DNA from: an uncultured bacterium
GTDB taxonomy: Bacteria; Pseudomonadota; Alphaproteobacteria; Sphingomonadales; Sphingomonadaceae
Direction of reading: 5' to 3'
Assembly (NCBI GenBank): GCA_942636505.2
Contig: CALOGB020000182.1
Coordinates: forward strand, 1 to 64,000
Length of the DNA stretch: 64,000 bases
In this document: positions 45,168-53,672 of the stretch, in pieces
How positions within the stretch are numbered: position 1 is the first letter of the stretch
How the letters are laid out: each line of letters starts with the position of its first letter
Program-made: the position numbers and the translations under genes
Notes under the pieces: generated by a model
Database searches by the model: none
What the model saw: the letters and a program-made list of their open reading frames with translations, nothing else
Told to the model about the DNA's origin: nothing

Positions 45168-45991
45168 GCCGAACGTTGTACCGATCCGGACTCCGAAGGC
45201 GATTGATATCGATCAGCATAGTTCGCGCTCAGTCCGAATGCCGCCTCGACCTCGGGATCGAGCCACGCGGTGATGTGCTCGGCATCAGCAGGCGCGAGTT
45301 CGGGATAAGCCGTCGGAACATAGGGCGCATAGCCTTGCCCCTTGTAGCTGGTGATCGGCATATATTCTTCGCGCCGCGGGATCCCGGTCGCCTCGGACAA
45401 CGCCTCGACGAACGCCGACGGAGCGCGCGCGAACGCATCATAGCCCAGCAGCGCGACGTTGTGCGTCCGGTTGGTCAACGACGCCCAGTGGCGCAGCTTC
45501 GCGGTGCGCTTGGCGATGCAATTAGCGAAGCGTTCGCCGGTTTCCGGATCGCGCTCGTGCAGCATCTCGTCGCCCTGCATCGGATGCCCCGGCTCGATGG
45601 GACCGAAATGATCGTCCCAATAACTGTGCCACTGGCTCCGGATGAACACGTTGAACGGCTGCGTCTTGAGGTCCGGGTGCGCGTGCCATGGCTGGCGGTG
45701 AAGGCTACGGGTCCAGTCGAACGCATCGCGCGCGACGACCAGCACCAGCGTATCCTTCACGAACAACGTCTGCGGCGGCACGAACCAGTGCTTGAAGCCG
45801 AATTCCTCGGTGATCGTCACGCTCGGCATATTCGCCTCGATCGCGCGCGTGACGAGGTTGGTACCGCTGCATCGCTGGCCGTAAACCTGGACTCGTGTGA
45901 TCGGCACGTCGCCCCGCTTCAGTATCCGCAGGCCCTCCAAAGGCTGGAGCCAGTTCAAGGGTTTAACGTGCGGTTTGGCGGGCGTCGACAT
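45164..45991 (-). CDS. P-loop sulfotransferase-like protein
   Basis: A 275-residue protein with VQVYGQRCSGTNLVTRAIEAN near residue 35, which resembles the 5'-phosphosulfate loop of sulfotransferases, and LVVVARDAFDWTRSLHRQPWH about 60 residues later, which resembles the 3'-phosphate site. No signal or membrane segment. It is the upstream partner of a glycosyltransferase (4-base overlap), which fits modification of a glycan. The start at 45991 (MSTPAKPHVKPLNW) is preferred over the longer frame. Confidence 0.65.
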   Translation of the reverse strand: MSTPAKPHVKPLNWLQPLEGLRILKRGDVPITRVQVYGQRCSGTNLVTRAIEANMPSVTITEEFGFKHWFVPPQTLFVKDTLVLVVARDAFDWTRSLHRQPWHAHPDLKTQPFNVFIRSQWHSYWDDHFGPIEPGHPMQGDEMLHERDPETGERFANCIAKRTAKLRHWASLTNRTHNVALLGYDAFARAPSAFVEALSEATGIPRREEYMPITSYKGQGYAPYVPTAYPELAPADAEHITAWLDPEVEAAFGLSANYADRYQSPSESGSVQRSA

Positions 45992-46121
45992 GGGGAATGC
46001 CGCTAGCGCCGACTCGCCTTTCATACAACCATCCCGCCTCGCAGCGTGACGGAGAACCGCTTCGACGATCGCGGTGGATTCCGGAAACATACCGGACAAA
46101 CGCCGGGTCCATCCGGCCGCC

Positions 46122-46949
46122 ATGATCGCGAACCATCACGGCTTGCCCGGCCCTGCTTCGTACGTTCCCGATGGGAACGCGTTTAACACCAGCGAGACCC
46201 TGCAACCGGCGGCCGCCCGGATCGTCATCGTCGACGACGATCCGGGGCTGCGGGACCTGCTCACCGAGTTCCTGGTCAATCATGGGCTTCAGGCGGAGGC
46301 CGTCGGGAGCGGGGCGACACTGCGGACGCGTTTGGGGCGATCGCCGTGCGACCTGATTGTGCTGGACATGATGATGCCGGGCGAGGACGGACTGTCGATC
46401 CTGCGGACGCTCCCGCAAGGCGCCGGCGCACCCGGGGTGATCATGTTCTCTGCGCTCGGCGGCGAGATCGACCGGGTGGTCGCGCTCGAACTGGGGGCCG
46501 ACGATTACGTGACGAAGCCGTCCAGCCCGCGCGAGATCCTGGCGCGGATCCGCTCGGTGTTGCGGCGTCGGGGGATGGGCGGGGCGGCGCCGGACAATCC
46601 CGCAGTCGTGGAGGGCGCGCACTTGGGCGCGATCGATATTTTCGCGTTCGCCGGGTGGACGCTCGACTGTCGGATGCGCGTGCTCCACGCACCGGACAGG
46701 ACGCCTATCCGACTGACCGACGGCGAGTATCAGCTGCTCGTCGCATTCATATCGGAGCCGCAGGTGGTACATTCGCGCGACGCGATGATCGCCCGGTCGG
46801 GACGGACCGAAAGCATGGCGCGTGGGCGCACGATCGACGTCAATATCAGCCGGTTGCGACGGAAACTGCTGGCGTTCGATCCGACGGAGATCATCCGGAC
46901 GGTGCGCGGCAACGGCTATATGTTCCTGCCGGCGGTCGTTGCGAAGTAG
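46122..46949 (+). CDS. OmpR-family response regulator, no adjacent histidine kinase
   Basis: A 275-residue two-domain regulator. The receiver (about 33-150) has RIVIVDDDPGLRDLL, the phospho-acceptor Asp in LDMMMPGEDG and the Lys in VTKPSSPREIL. The winged helix (about 175-270) has RLTDGEYQLLVAFI, ARGRTIDVNISRLRRKL and RTVRGNGYMF. The first 32 residues are an uncertain extension; GTG at 46074 and later codons are alternatives. No kinase gene is nearby. Confidence 0.9.
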   Translation: MIANHHGLPGPASYVPDGNAFNTSETLQPAAARIVIVDDDPGLRDLLTEFLVNHGLQAEAVGSGATLRTRLGRSPCDLIVLDMMMPGEDGLSILRTLPQGAGAPGVIMFSALGGEIDRVVALELGADDYVTKPSSPREILARIRSVLRRRGMGGAAPDNPAVVEGAHLGAIDIFAFAGWTLDCRMRVLHAPDRTPIRLTDGEYQLLVAFISEPQVVHSRDAMIARSGRTESMARGRTIDVNISRLRRKLLAFDPTEIIRTVRGNGYMFLPAVVAK

Positions 46950-47051
46950 CGTTCGGTCAAAGCGGCACGTCGATCCGATTGCTGCGCTGGCGTGCACGCG
47001 GTACGTTCTTCGGATGCAGACACAGCCGACCGTCCATCCGCGGATCGCCGC

Positions 47052-47891
47052 ATGACTCGTATCGACGCGCACCAGCATTTCTGGTCCTATACGCCGTCTG
47101 CATTCGACTGGATCGATCCCGACAGCGTGCTCGCAAAGGACTTTTCGCCTGCCGATCTAATGCCATTGCTGGACGGCGCTGCGATCGATGGTTGTATCGC
47201 GGTGCAGGCGAGACAGAGCGACGCCGAGACCAAGTGGCTGCTGGAGCTCGCGGCTGCGCATCCGCGGATCATGGGTGTGGTCGGCTGGATCGATTTGCGG
47301 GCCGACGACATTGCCGAGCGGCTGGAGACCCGGTCGGGATCTTCCAAACTCGTTGGCTTTCGGCATATCGTCCAGGACGAGCCGGACGACGATTTCCTGC
47401 TGACGCCCGACTTCGTCCGCGGGGTGCGGGCGACGGTCGAGCGCGGTTTCAGTTACGACATTCTCGTCAAACCCCGTCAGGCGATTCATGTCCGTCGCTT
47501 CTGCGATCTGGTCGCGGCGGGGCGTTCGATGCCGCGGCTGATCCTCGATCATGGTGCGAAGCCCGACATCGCGCACGGTGGTTGGCAGCCTTGGGCGGAC
47601 GCGATCGCCGACATGGCGCAGGTGCCGTCGCTTTATTGCAAGATATCCGGGCTCGTCACGGAGGCGGATCACGCGACGTGGACGGCGGACCAGATCTCGC
47701 GGTATCTCGACCACCTGCTTGCGTGCTTCGGGCCTGACCGCCTGATCTTCGGCTCCGACTGGCCGGTCTGCCGCCTTGCCGCCGAGTATCGCCAGGTCGT
47801 CGACCTGATCGACGGGTTCGTCACGCGCGCTTGCCCGGAGGCGCGGGACGCGATCTTCGGCGGCAATGCTCGGGCGGCGTACGGGGTCTAG
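47052..47891 (+). CDS. Amidohydrolase-family L-fuconolactonase (probable)
   Basis: A 279-residue TIM-barrel metal hydrolase of the amidohydrolase_2 (COG3618) group. RIDAHQHFW is the metal HxH, ISGLVTEADH and FGSDWPVCRLAAEY are later barrel-end motifs, and FGGNARAAYGV is the family C-terminus. Characterised relatives hydrolyse L-fucono-1,5-lactone or other aldonolactones. It supplies the one step missing from the fucose operon 14 kb away. It converges on the reductase gene with a 4-base overlap. Another lactone from hexuronate metabolism is also possible. Confidence 0.85.
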   Translation: MTRIDAHQHFWSYTPSAFDWIDPDSVLAKDFSPADLMPLLDGAAIDGCIAVQARQSDAETKWLLELAAAHPRIMGVVGWIDLRADDIAERLETRSGSSKLVGFRHIVQDEPDDDFLLTPDFVRGVRATVERGFSYDILVKPRQAIHVRRFCDLVAAGRSMPRLILDHGAKPDIAHGGWQPWADAIADMAQVPSLYCKISGLVTEADHATWTADQISRYLDHLLACFGPDRLIFGSDWPVCRLAAEYRQVVDLIDGFVTRACPEARDAIFGGNARAAYGV

Positions 47892-49345
47892 AGGTTCACG
47901 CCCGACCAGTCGCCTCGGCTGATCTGTTCCGCCGCATCGGCGATCGCGGACCGGGCGGCTGCGTCGTCGCGGAGTTCGGGTGGGAAGCCCAGTCCGGCCT
48001 CGATCAGGCGCGCTACGACCTCGGTGGGCGTTCCGTCGCGTGCTACGTCCGCCAGGCGATCGCCGGCTGGATCGACGATCGGAATATTGTCGCGGGCACG
48101 TTGCATCAGGAAGGCGACCCACGCGCCGAGCGCGGTGACGACGCCGGTGGGCATGCGACCCGCACGGCGGTTGGCGACGAGCGTATCTCCCAAACGGTAA
48201 GGAAGCTTCTGCGAACCGTCCTGCGCGATCTGGTCGAGCCGGTGGACGATGACCGGGTTGCGGAACCGCTGGAGCACGGCAGCGCGGTAGGCATCCAGGT
48301 CGAGGCCAGGGGTGCTGGGCAGCATCGGGATGATGTCGTCGCGGATCATCGCATCGACGAACCTGGCGAGCGCCGCGTCGTTCATCGCGTCCGCCACGCT
48401 CGCTGCGCCGCGTAGCAGGCCGACATAGGCAAGCGTCGAATGCGCCCCGTTGAGAATCCGCAGCTTCGCTTTCTCGTAGCTGGCGACGTCGGTCGTGATG
48501 GTCGCGCCGACCGACGCAAGATCGGGGCCGAGTGGCGTGCCGATGTCCTCGATCACCCACTGTGCAAAGGATTCGCGCTGGACCGCGGCGAGGTCTTCGA
48601 GCCCGATCGCTTCGGCGACGTCGTCGTACAGAGCGGCGTCGGACGCCGGGGTGATCGAATCGACCATCGTCGACGGCACGCGTACCTCACCAACGATCCA
48701 GTCCGCCAGATCCGTATCGCCCACGCGGGCGAAGGCGACCAAGGCGGCGTGGAGCTTGGCGCCGTTGCTGGCGAGATTGTCGCATGGCATCGGCACGAAC
48801 GGCGCGATCCCCGCATTGCGGCGCGCGGCGAGGCCCGAGACCAGCCACCCGACCAGGCTGCGCGGGGTGTCAGTCCCCGCAAGATCATGGACGATATCGG
48901 CGTGTGACAGGTCGAGTGTGCCGTCAGCGGCGAGGCAATAGCCCTTCTCGGTCACGGTCGAGGTCACCAGCCGTACCGCGGGATCGGCGAGCAGTGCGTG
49001 CGTTTCGGCTGCGTCGTCGGGCCCGAGGAACCGGCGATGCGCGCCGATCACGCGGTTCGACGATTCGGCGTCGCGGATCGCGAGCGTGTAGAGCCCGTCC
49101 TGCTCGGCGAGTGCTGCGACCGTCCGCTTGCTGCGCATCGAGACTGCGGCGATGCCCCAGCGCGGGTCATTACTCAACAGCGCGTCGATATACGCCGCCT
49201 GATGCGCGCGGTGGAATGCGCCAGGCCCGAAATGGACGATGCCGATAGAGGGCATCGCGCGGCCTCGAGGGCTCTCGATCGTCGCTGCAAGCTGGTCGAG
49301 CGTCGCATGGGTCAGTCGTGTCAAAGCGTTACTCCACGTTTCCAT
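47888..49345 (-). CDS. Mannitol-dehydrogenase-family fructuronate/tagaturonate reductase
   Basis: A 485-residue polyol-specific long-chain dehydrogenase. It has SIGIVHFGPGAFHRAHQAAY (the UxuB/MtlK cofactor motif), TSTVTEKGYCL, MPCDNLASNGAKLHAAL and KLRILNGAHSTLAYVGLL, which holds the catalytic Lys. It would reduce fructuronate to mannonate (UxuB) or tagaturonate to altronate. The start at 49345 overlaps the end of uxaA by 25 bases; the in-frame TTG shortly after is weaker. Confidence 0.87.
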   Translation of the reverse strand: METWSNALTRLTHATLDQLAATIESPRGRAMPSIGIVHFGPGAFHRAHQAAYIDALLSNDPRWGIAAVSMRSKRTVAALAEQDGLYTLAIRDAESSNRVIGAHRRFLGPDDAAETHALLADPAVRLVTSTVTEKGYCLAADGTLDLSHADIVHDLAGTDTPRSLVGWLVSGLAARRNAGIAPFVPMPCDNLASNGAKLHAALVAFARVGDTDLADWIVGEVRVPSTMVDSITPASDAALYDDVAEAIGLEDLAAVQRESFAQWVIEDIGTPLGPDLASVGATITTDVASYEKAKLRILNGAHSTLAYVGLLRGAASVADAMNDAALARFVDAMIRDDIIPMLPSTPGLDLDAYRAAVLQRFRNPVIVHRLDQIAQDGSQKLPYRLGDTLVANRRAGRMPTGVVTALGAWVAFLMQRARDNIPIVDPAGDRLADVARDGTPTEVVARLIEAGLGFPPELRDDAAARSAIADAAEQISRGDWSGVNL

Positions 49346-50799
49346 ATCGCGATTTCGCGTTCGCCATTGCGCTCGGCGGCGGTCTCGCGGCCCGATGCGA
49401 TCGCCGCGATGCAGTCGAGCAACGCCGTTTCGGCCAAGGCGAACCCCTGGTCGAGCACCTGCCCGGCGTCGAAGTCGATCCAGCCGGGCTTGCGCTGGGC
49501 AAGGTCGGTGTTCGACGCGATCTTGATCGTCGGTACGGGAAAGCCGAGCGGCGTGCCGCGACCTGTCGTGAACAGGATCACGGTCGCGCCGGCGGCGGCG
49601 AGGGCGGTCGAGGATACCGCGTCGTTGCCGGGCGCCTCCAGCATCGTCAGCCCGTCGGTCCGTGCCTGCGCGCCATAGCCGATGACGTCGACGATCGGCG
49701 AGCGGCCGGCTTTCTGCACGGCGCCCAGCGACTTTTCCTCCAGCGTCGTGATCCCGCCGACGACGTTGCCGGGGGAGGGGTTCTCCGACACCGGCTCGCC
49801 GTGGTCGATGAAATATTGCTTGAAGCCGTTCACGACGCCGACGATCGCATCGAACACCGAAACGTCGGTAGCGCGGTTCATCAGCGCCTGTTCCGCGCCG
49901 AACATCTCGGGAATCTCGGTGAAAACCACGCGGCCGCCGGCGCCGACGACCTCGTCGCTCATCCGGCCCACCAGCGGGTTGGCGGTCAGCCCCGACAAGC
50001 CGTCGGACCCGCCGCACTTCACGCCGAGCACCAGCCGGTCGAGCCCGACCTCCTGCCGTTCGCAGGCCGCCAACGCCGCCAGTTCCTCGACCAGCGCGAT
50101 GCCTTCCTCGACCTCGTCGACGCTCAGCTGTGCCGTCAGCGTGCGGATCGCCGGGCGTCGCCATGCGGGGATCGCCTCGACCAGCGCATTGATCTGGTTC
50201 TCCTCGCAGCCCAGCCCGACGATCAGTACGCCGCCGGCATTGGGATGGCAGGCGAGGCTCGCGAGGATCTGGCGCGTACCGTCGAGATCGTGGCCGAGTT
50301 GCGAACAGCCGTGCGGGTGGCTGAACGCGTGGACGCCGTCGATCTTGCCGGCCAAGGTCACGCTGGCTTTGGCGGCGATCCGCTCGGCGGTCCGCGCGAC
50401 GCAGCCGACGGTGGGGAGTATCCAGATCTCGTTGCGCGTGCCGACCCTGCCGTCGGGCCGAACGTAACCGTGGAAGGTCGTATGGCGGGGAGATGCTGCG
50501 ACCGGCTCGTCCGTCGGGGCAAAGCCGTAGGCGAGCGTGCCGGCCAATCCGGTCGACAGGTTCTGACTGTGGACATGATCGCCCGGTGCGATGGTGTCCG
50601 TCGCTCGCCCGATCGAATAGCCGTATTTCGTCACGTCCGCCCCGGGCGCGATAGCGTCGAGCGCGATCTTGTGGCCGCGCGGAACGGCCTGCGTCAGGGT
50701 GAGCACGGCGTCGCCGGTATCGATCCGGTCGCCGACATCGCCATCGCGCAGCATCGTCGCGACGCTGTCGCCTGCGCGGACTATCACTGCATCGACCAT
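49321..50799 (-). CDS. uxaA: Altronate dehydratase
   Basis: A 492-residue UxaA-type enzyme that dehydrates altronate to 2-keto-3-deoxygluconate. An N-terminal SAF domain (about 1-100) contains SVATMLRDGDVGD and AVPRGHKIAL. The main domain carries GYVRPDGRVGTRNEIWILPTVGC, HAFSHPHGCSQLG, GLGCEENQI and LGVKCGGSDGLSGLTANPL, with conserved Cys that bind the metal or cluster. The ATG has GGAGGG seven bases upstream. It is followed by the reductase, forming a hexuronate pair. Confidence 0.93.
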   Translation of the reverse strand: MVDAVIVRAGDSVATMLRDGDVGDRIDTGDAVLTLTQAVPRGHKIALDAIAPGADVTKYGYSIGRATDTIAPGDHVHSQNLSTGLAGTLAYGFAPTDEPVAASPRHTTFHGYVRPDGRVGTRNEIWILPTVGCVARTAERIAAKASVTLAGKIDGVHAFSHPHGCSQLGHDLDGTRQILASLACHPNAGGVLIVGLGCEENQINALVEAIPAWRRPAIRTLTAQLSVDEVEEGIALVEELAALAACERQEVGLDRLVLGVKCGGSDGLSGLTANPLVGRMSDEVVGAGGRVVFTEIPEMFGAEQALMNRATDVSVFDAIVGVVNGFKQYFIDHGEPVSENPSPGNVVGGITTLEEKSLGAVQKAGRSPIVDVIGYGAQARTDGLTMLEAPGNDAVSSTALAAAGATVILFTTGRGTPLGFPVPTIKIASNTDLAQRKPGWIDFDAGQVLDQGFALAETALLDCIAAIASGRETAAERNGEREIAIWKRGVTL

Positions 50800-51035
50800 T
50801 CCGAACCCTCCGCCCCGTTTTCCGCGTGCAGGACCGCATAGTATCAAATCGACGCGCGACGCACGAATAAAGCTATCGGGGAGAATCATCGGATCGGGCA
50901 GGGCGCGCGTGTCTCCGCGACGATTATCGGTAGTTCAGCGCTTTTTGAGAGCCAACGGCAATGAAGTCCGTGTTTCGACGTGGCTTCAGCCGAGCCCAGG
51001 TCGATTGGACCGGTGCATGACACCGGTCCAACAGA

Positions 51036-51287
51036 TTAGTTGCTGTCGGAATCGTCGCCATCGTCGATCGCGAGATACAGACCGCCACCGACCGCAACGG
51101 CGGCAAGAGCGATGATAATGAAACCACCGTCGGCGACCTTGGACTTCTTGACGGTCGGCGTGCCGGCGCGTGCCGACTTGATCGTCGAGAGGCTGGATGC
51201 CGGGTTGGCCGTAGCCGCATTCGCTGCAACCGGTGCGGCGAGCAGCATGAGGCCAGCCGATGCCGTGGTAAGTGACTTAAGAAACAT
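51036..51287 (-). CDS. Small exported membrane-anchored protein, unknown function
   Basis: An 83-residue protein. A signal peptide (MFLKSLTTASAGLMLLAAPVAANAA) is followed by a short Ser/Lys linker. A hydrophobic segment GGFIIIALAAVAVGGGLYLAI and an acidic tail DDGDDSDSN follow. The ATG at 51287 has GGAGA upstream. Proteins of this general shape recur in sphingomonads, but I know no function. An AT-rich promoter region precedes it. Confidence 0.7.
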   Translation of the reverse strand: MFLKSLTTASAGLMLLAAPVAANAATANPASSLSTIKSARAGTPTVKKSKVADGGFIIIALAAVAVGGGLYLAIDDGDDSDSN

Positions 51288-51604
51288 GAAATCTCCACTG
51301 TTTGAGTAAGACTTCATCCTAAACCACAAAGTATCTTAACATGAAATAAGTTTCATGAACTAAAGAATGTTCGACAGATCTAAGTGTCGGTAACATTTAA
51401 GAATTTGCGTGAATACTCGCTTAATCCTGTCGATTGTAACCGTGCTTCGCCTGGGTTGGATCTTGGGCTCAGTCCTCGACCTCTGCGGGAAGGGCAGGTC
51501 AGACGCTGTCGCAAGAATGACTGCAACTGGCTAGGCACATCGGCAAAGGGGGTTCCGGCCTACCGGCATCTCGCGAAGAAGCGAGGACGTGTCCGGCTGG
51601 AAAA
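51288..51604. other. 317-base intergenic region
   Basis: The first 120 bases are unusually AT-rich for this window and probably hold the promoter of the 83-residue protein gene. They include a perfect 7-bp inverted repeat CATGAAA-TAAG-TTTCATG (51340-51357). The remaining part up to tRNA-Asn shows no gene or repeat that I can support. Confidence 0.5.
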
Positions 51605-51679
51605 TGGCTCCCTGAGTAGGATTCGAACCTACGGCCACTCGATTAACAGTCGAGAGCTCTACCGCTGAGCTATCAGGGA
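51605..51679 (-). tRNA. tRNA-Asn (GTT)
   Basis: A 75-base cloverleaf with acceptor TCCCTGA/TCAGGGA and encoded GCCA. The anticodon stem CTCGA/TCGAG holds loop CTGTTAA, anticodon GTT. T-arm GGTTCGAATCC. Confidence 0.95.
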
Positions 51680-51767
51680 ACGTTGCCGGAGGCGGCTCTA
51701 TAAACGGCCGGTCGGACGATGCAAGCGGGTTTCGCCGCAAAAATGCAAAGTCCGCGATGAACCGCGT

Positions 51768-52547
51768 TCAGGCGACGAACTGTTCCATGGTGATGCGGTC
51801 GTCGAGCGCATGCTCGGGATCGAACAGCAGCGTGAGCTCGCGGGCGCGGTCCATGCAGATGTCGACCTGCGCGACGTCGCGGATCTCGCGCTGGTCGGCG
51901 ACCGCGGAGACGGGGCGCTTGCCGGGGTCGAGCACGCGGATGCGGATGCGTGCCTTGTCAGGCAGGATCGCGCCACGCCAGCGTCGTGGGCGGAACGGGC
52001 TGATCGGGGTCAGCGCGACCATACCCGAGCCGAGCGGCAGGATCGGGCCGTGCGCGGAGAGGTTGTATGCGGTCGAACCGGCCGGCGTCGCGACGAGGAT
52101 GCCGTCGCAGGCGAGTTCGGCGAGGACGACGCGATCGTTCACCGTCACTTCGAGATTGGCGGTCTGCCGGGTCTCGCGCAGGAACGAGACCTCGTTGATC
52201 GCGGGCAGCGTGTGCGTCCGCCCATCGACACCGATCGCGGTCACGCTGAGCGGGATGACCTTGAACGGCTTCGCCCGCTCCAGCCGGTCGGTGAGGCCGT
52301 GGTGGCGCCATTCGTTCATCAGGAAGCCGACGGTGCCCAGGTTCATGCCGAACACGGGGACGGGCGGCTTGCGGCGCTCCAGCATCGTGTGCAGCGTCTG
52401 GAGCATGAACCCGTCGCCACCAAGCGCGATGATCACGTCGGCGTCCTCGACCGGTACCCACTCACCCATATCGGCCAGCTCCGCTTCGGCGGCACGAGCA
52501 GGCGGGGTATTGGACGCGACCAGCGCCCGCCGCTCGTATCGGCTCAT
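51768..52547 (-). CDS. nadK: NAD kinase
   Basis: A 259-residue NAD+ kinase that makes NADP+ with ATP or polyphosphate. It has IIALGGDGFMLQTLH (GGDG), MNLGTVGFLMNE, INEVSFLRE and DGILVATPAGSTAYNLSAHGP (the NE/D and TPTGSTAY-type motifs). It is the second gene of an operon with moaA, whose stop overlaps this start as ATGA. Confidence 0.94.
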   Translation of the reverse strand: MSRYERRALVASNTPPARAAEAELADMGEWVPVEDADVIIALGGDGFMLQTLHTMLERRKPPVPVFGMNLGTVGFLMNEWRHHGLTDRLERAKPFKVIPLSVTAIGVDGRTHTLPAINEVSFLRETRQTANLEVTVNDRVVLAELACDGILVATPAGSTAYNLSAHGPILPLGSGMVALTPISPFRPRRWRGAILPDKARIRIRVLDPGKRPVSAVADQREIRDVAQVDICMDRARELTLLFDPEHALDDRITMEQFVA

Positions 52548-53557
52548 CCGCCGGTGACGCTCATGTGGCGTGCGACCGCGGGGCCTTCGCCCTGGCCGAT
52601 GCGGAAGTCATGCGCCTTGGGCTTGGCGAACAGACCAGCGTCGATCGCTTCGTCGAGGCCGGCGGTCCCACCTTCGCGCAATGCCGCCTTCAGGTCGACC
52701 TGATCGTCATGGCCCAGGCACATGTACAGCTTGCCCTCGGTGGTCAGGCGCACCCGGTTGCAGCCTTCGCAGAAATTGGCGGTCAGCGGCGAGATCAGGC
52801 CGAGGCGCGTGCGCGTGCCGTCGACGTTCCAATAGCGTGCGGGGCCGCCGGTCTTGTGCGCGTCGCGGGCAAGCGTGAACTGCTGGCCGAGGTCGTCGAA
52901 CACCTTGGTGAGGGGCAGGAAGCGGTCGGTACGGTCCTCATCGATCGCGCCGAGCGGCATCGTCTCGATCAGCGACAGGTCGAAGCCCTCGTCGCGACAC
53001 CAGGCGAGCATCGGTGCGATCTCGTCCTCGTTGAAGCCCTTCAGCGCGACCATGTTGATCTTGATCGCGAGCCCCGCGTCGCGCGCGGCGTAGATCCCGC
53101 CGATCACTTGCGACACGTCGCCATGGCGGGTGATGTAGCGGAAGCGCTCGGGATCGCGGCTGTCCATGCTCACGTTGACGCGGCGAATGCCGGCATCGAC
53201 CATCGCCTCGGCATGCTGCGCGAGGCGCGTGCCGTTGGTGGTCATCGTCAGCTCTTCCAGGCCCGATCCGATGTTGTGACCCAGGCGCTGTACCAGCTCG
53301 GCGACGTCGCGACGCACGAGTGGCTCGCCACCCGACAGGCGAATCTTGGTCACGCCGCGTGCGATGAAACGCTCGGCGATGATCGCGATCTCTTCAAGGC
53401 TCAGCAGCTTGCTGCGCGGCAGGAACGTCATCTTTTCGGACATGCAGTAGCGGCAGCGCAGGTCGCAGCGATCGGTCACCGAAATCCGCAGATACTTGAT
53501 CGTGCGACCATGCGTATCGCGCAGCGGCTTTTGCTCGAGGGTGGGCGCGATCGTCAT
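52544..53557 (-). CDS. moaA: GTP 3',8-cyclase, molybdenum cofactor synthesis
   Basis: A 337-residue radical SAM enzyme that begins molybdopterin synthesis from GTP. The SAM cluster motif is CDLRCRYC (C-x3-C-x2-C), RLSGGEPLVRRD follows, and the C-terminal cluster is CEGCNRVRLTTEGKLYMCLG. The protein ends in the conserved Gly-Gly (SVTGG). The ATG at 53557 has GGAGGAG immediately upstream. No other moa genes are near; the gene is coupled to nadK instead. Confidence 0.95.
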   Translation of the reverse strand: MTIAPTLEQKPLRDTHGRTIKYLRISVTDRCDLRCRYCMSEKMTFLPRSKLLSLEEIAIIAERFIARGVTKIRLSGGEPLVRRDVAELVQRLGHNIGSGLEELTMTTNGTRLAQHAEAMVDAGIRRVNVSMDSRDPERFRYITRHGDVSQVIGGIYAARDAGLAIKINMVALKGFNEDEIAPMLAWCRDEGFDLSLIETMPLGAIDEDRTDRFLPLTKVFDDLGQQFTLARDAHKTGGPARYWNVDGTRTRLGLISPLTANFCEGCNRVRLTTEGKLYMCLGHDDQVDLKAALREGGTAGLDEAIDAGLFAKPKAHDFRIGQGEGPAVARHMSVTGG

Positions 53558-53672
53558 CTCCTCCGAGCTAAGACCTGACTGTCCCACTAACAAGGCCGGA
53601 TCGGCTGGTATTGGATTGGCGCGCGGCGATACGGCGGCTAGGCTCGCACCGATCGAGCGAGGTGCGACGGAT

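Noticed and set aside
51340-51357. Hairpin CATGAAA-TAAG-TTTCATG as a small RNA or attenuator
   Set aside because: Only seven base pairs, no T-run, and no second structure; it is recorded only as part of the intergenic region.
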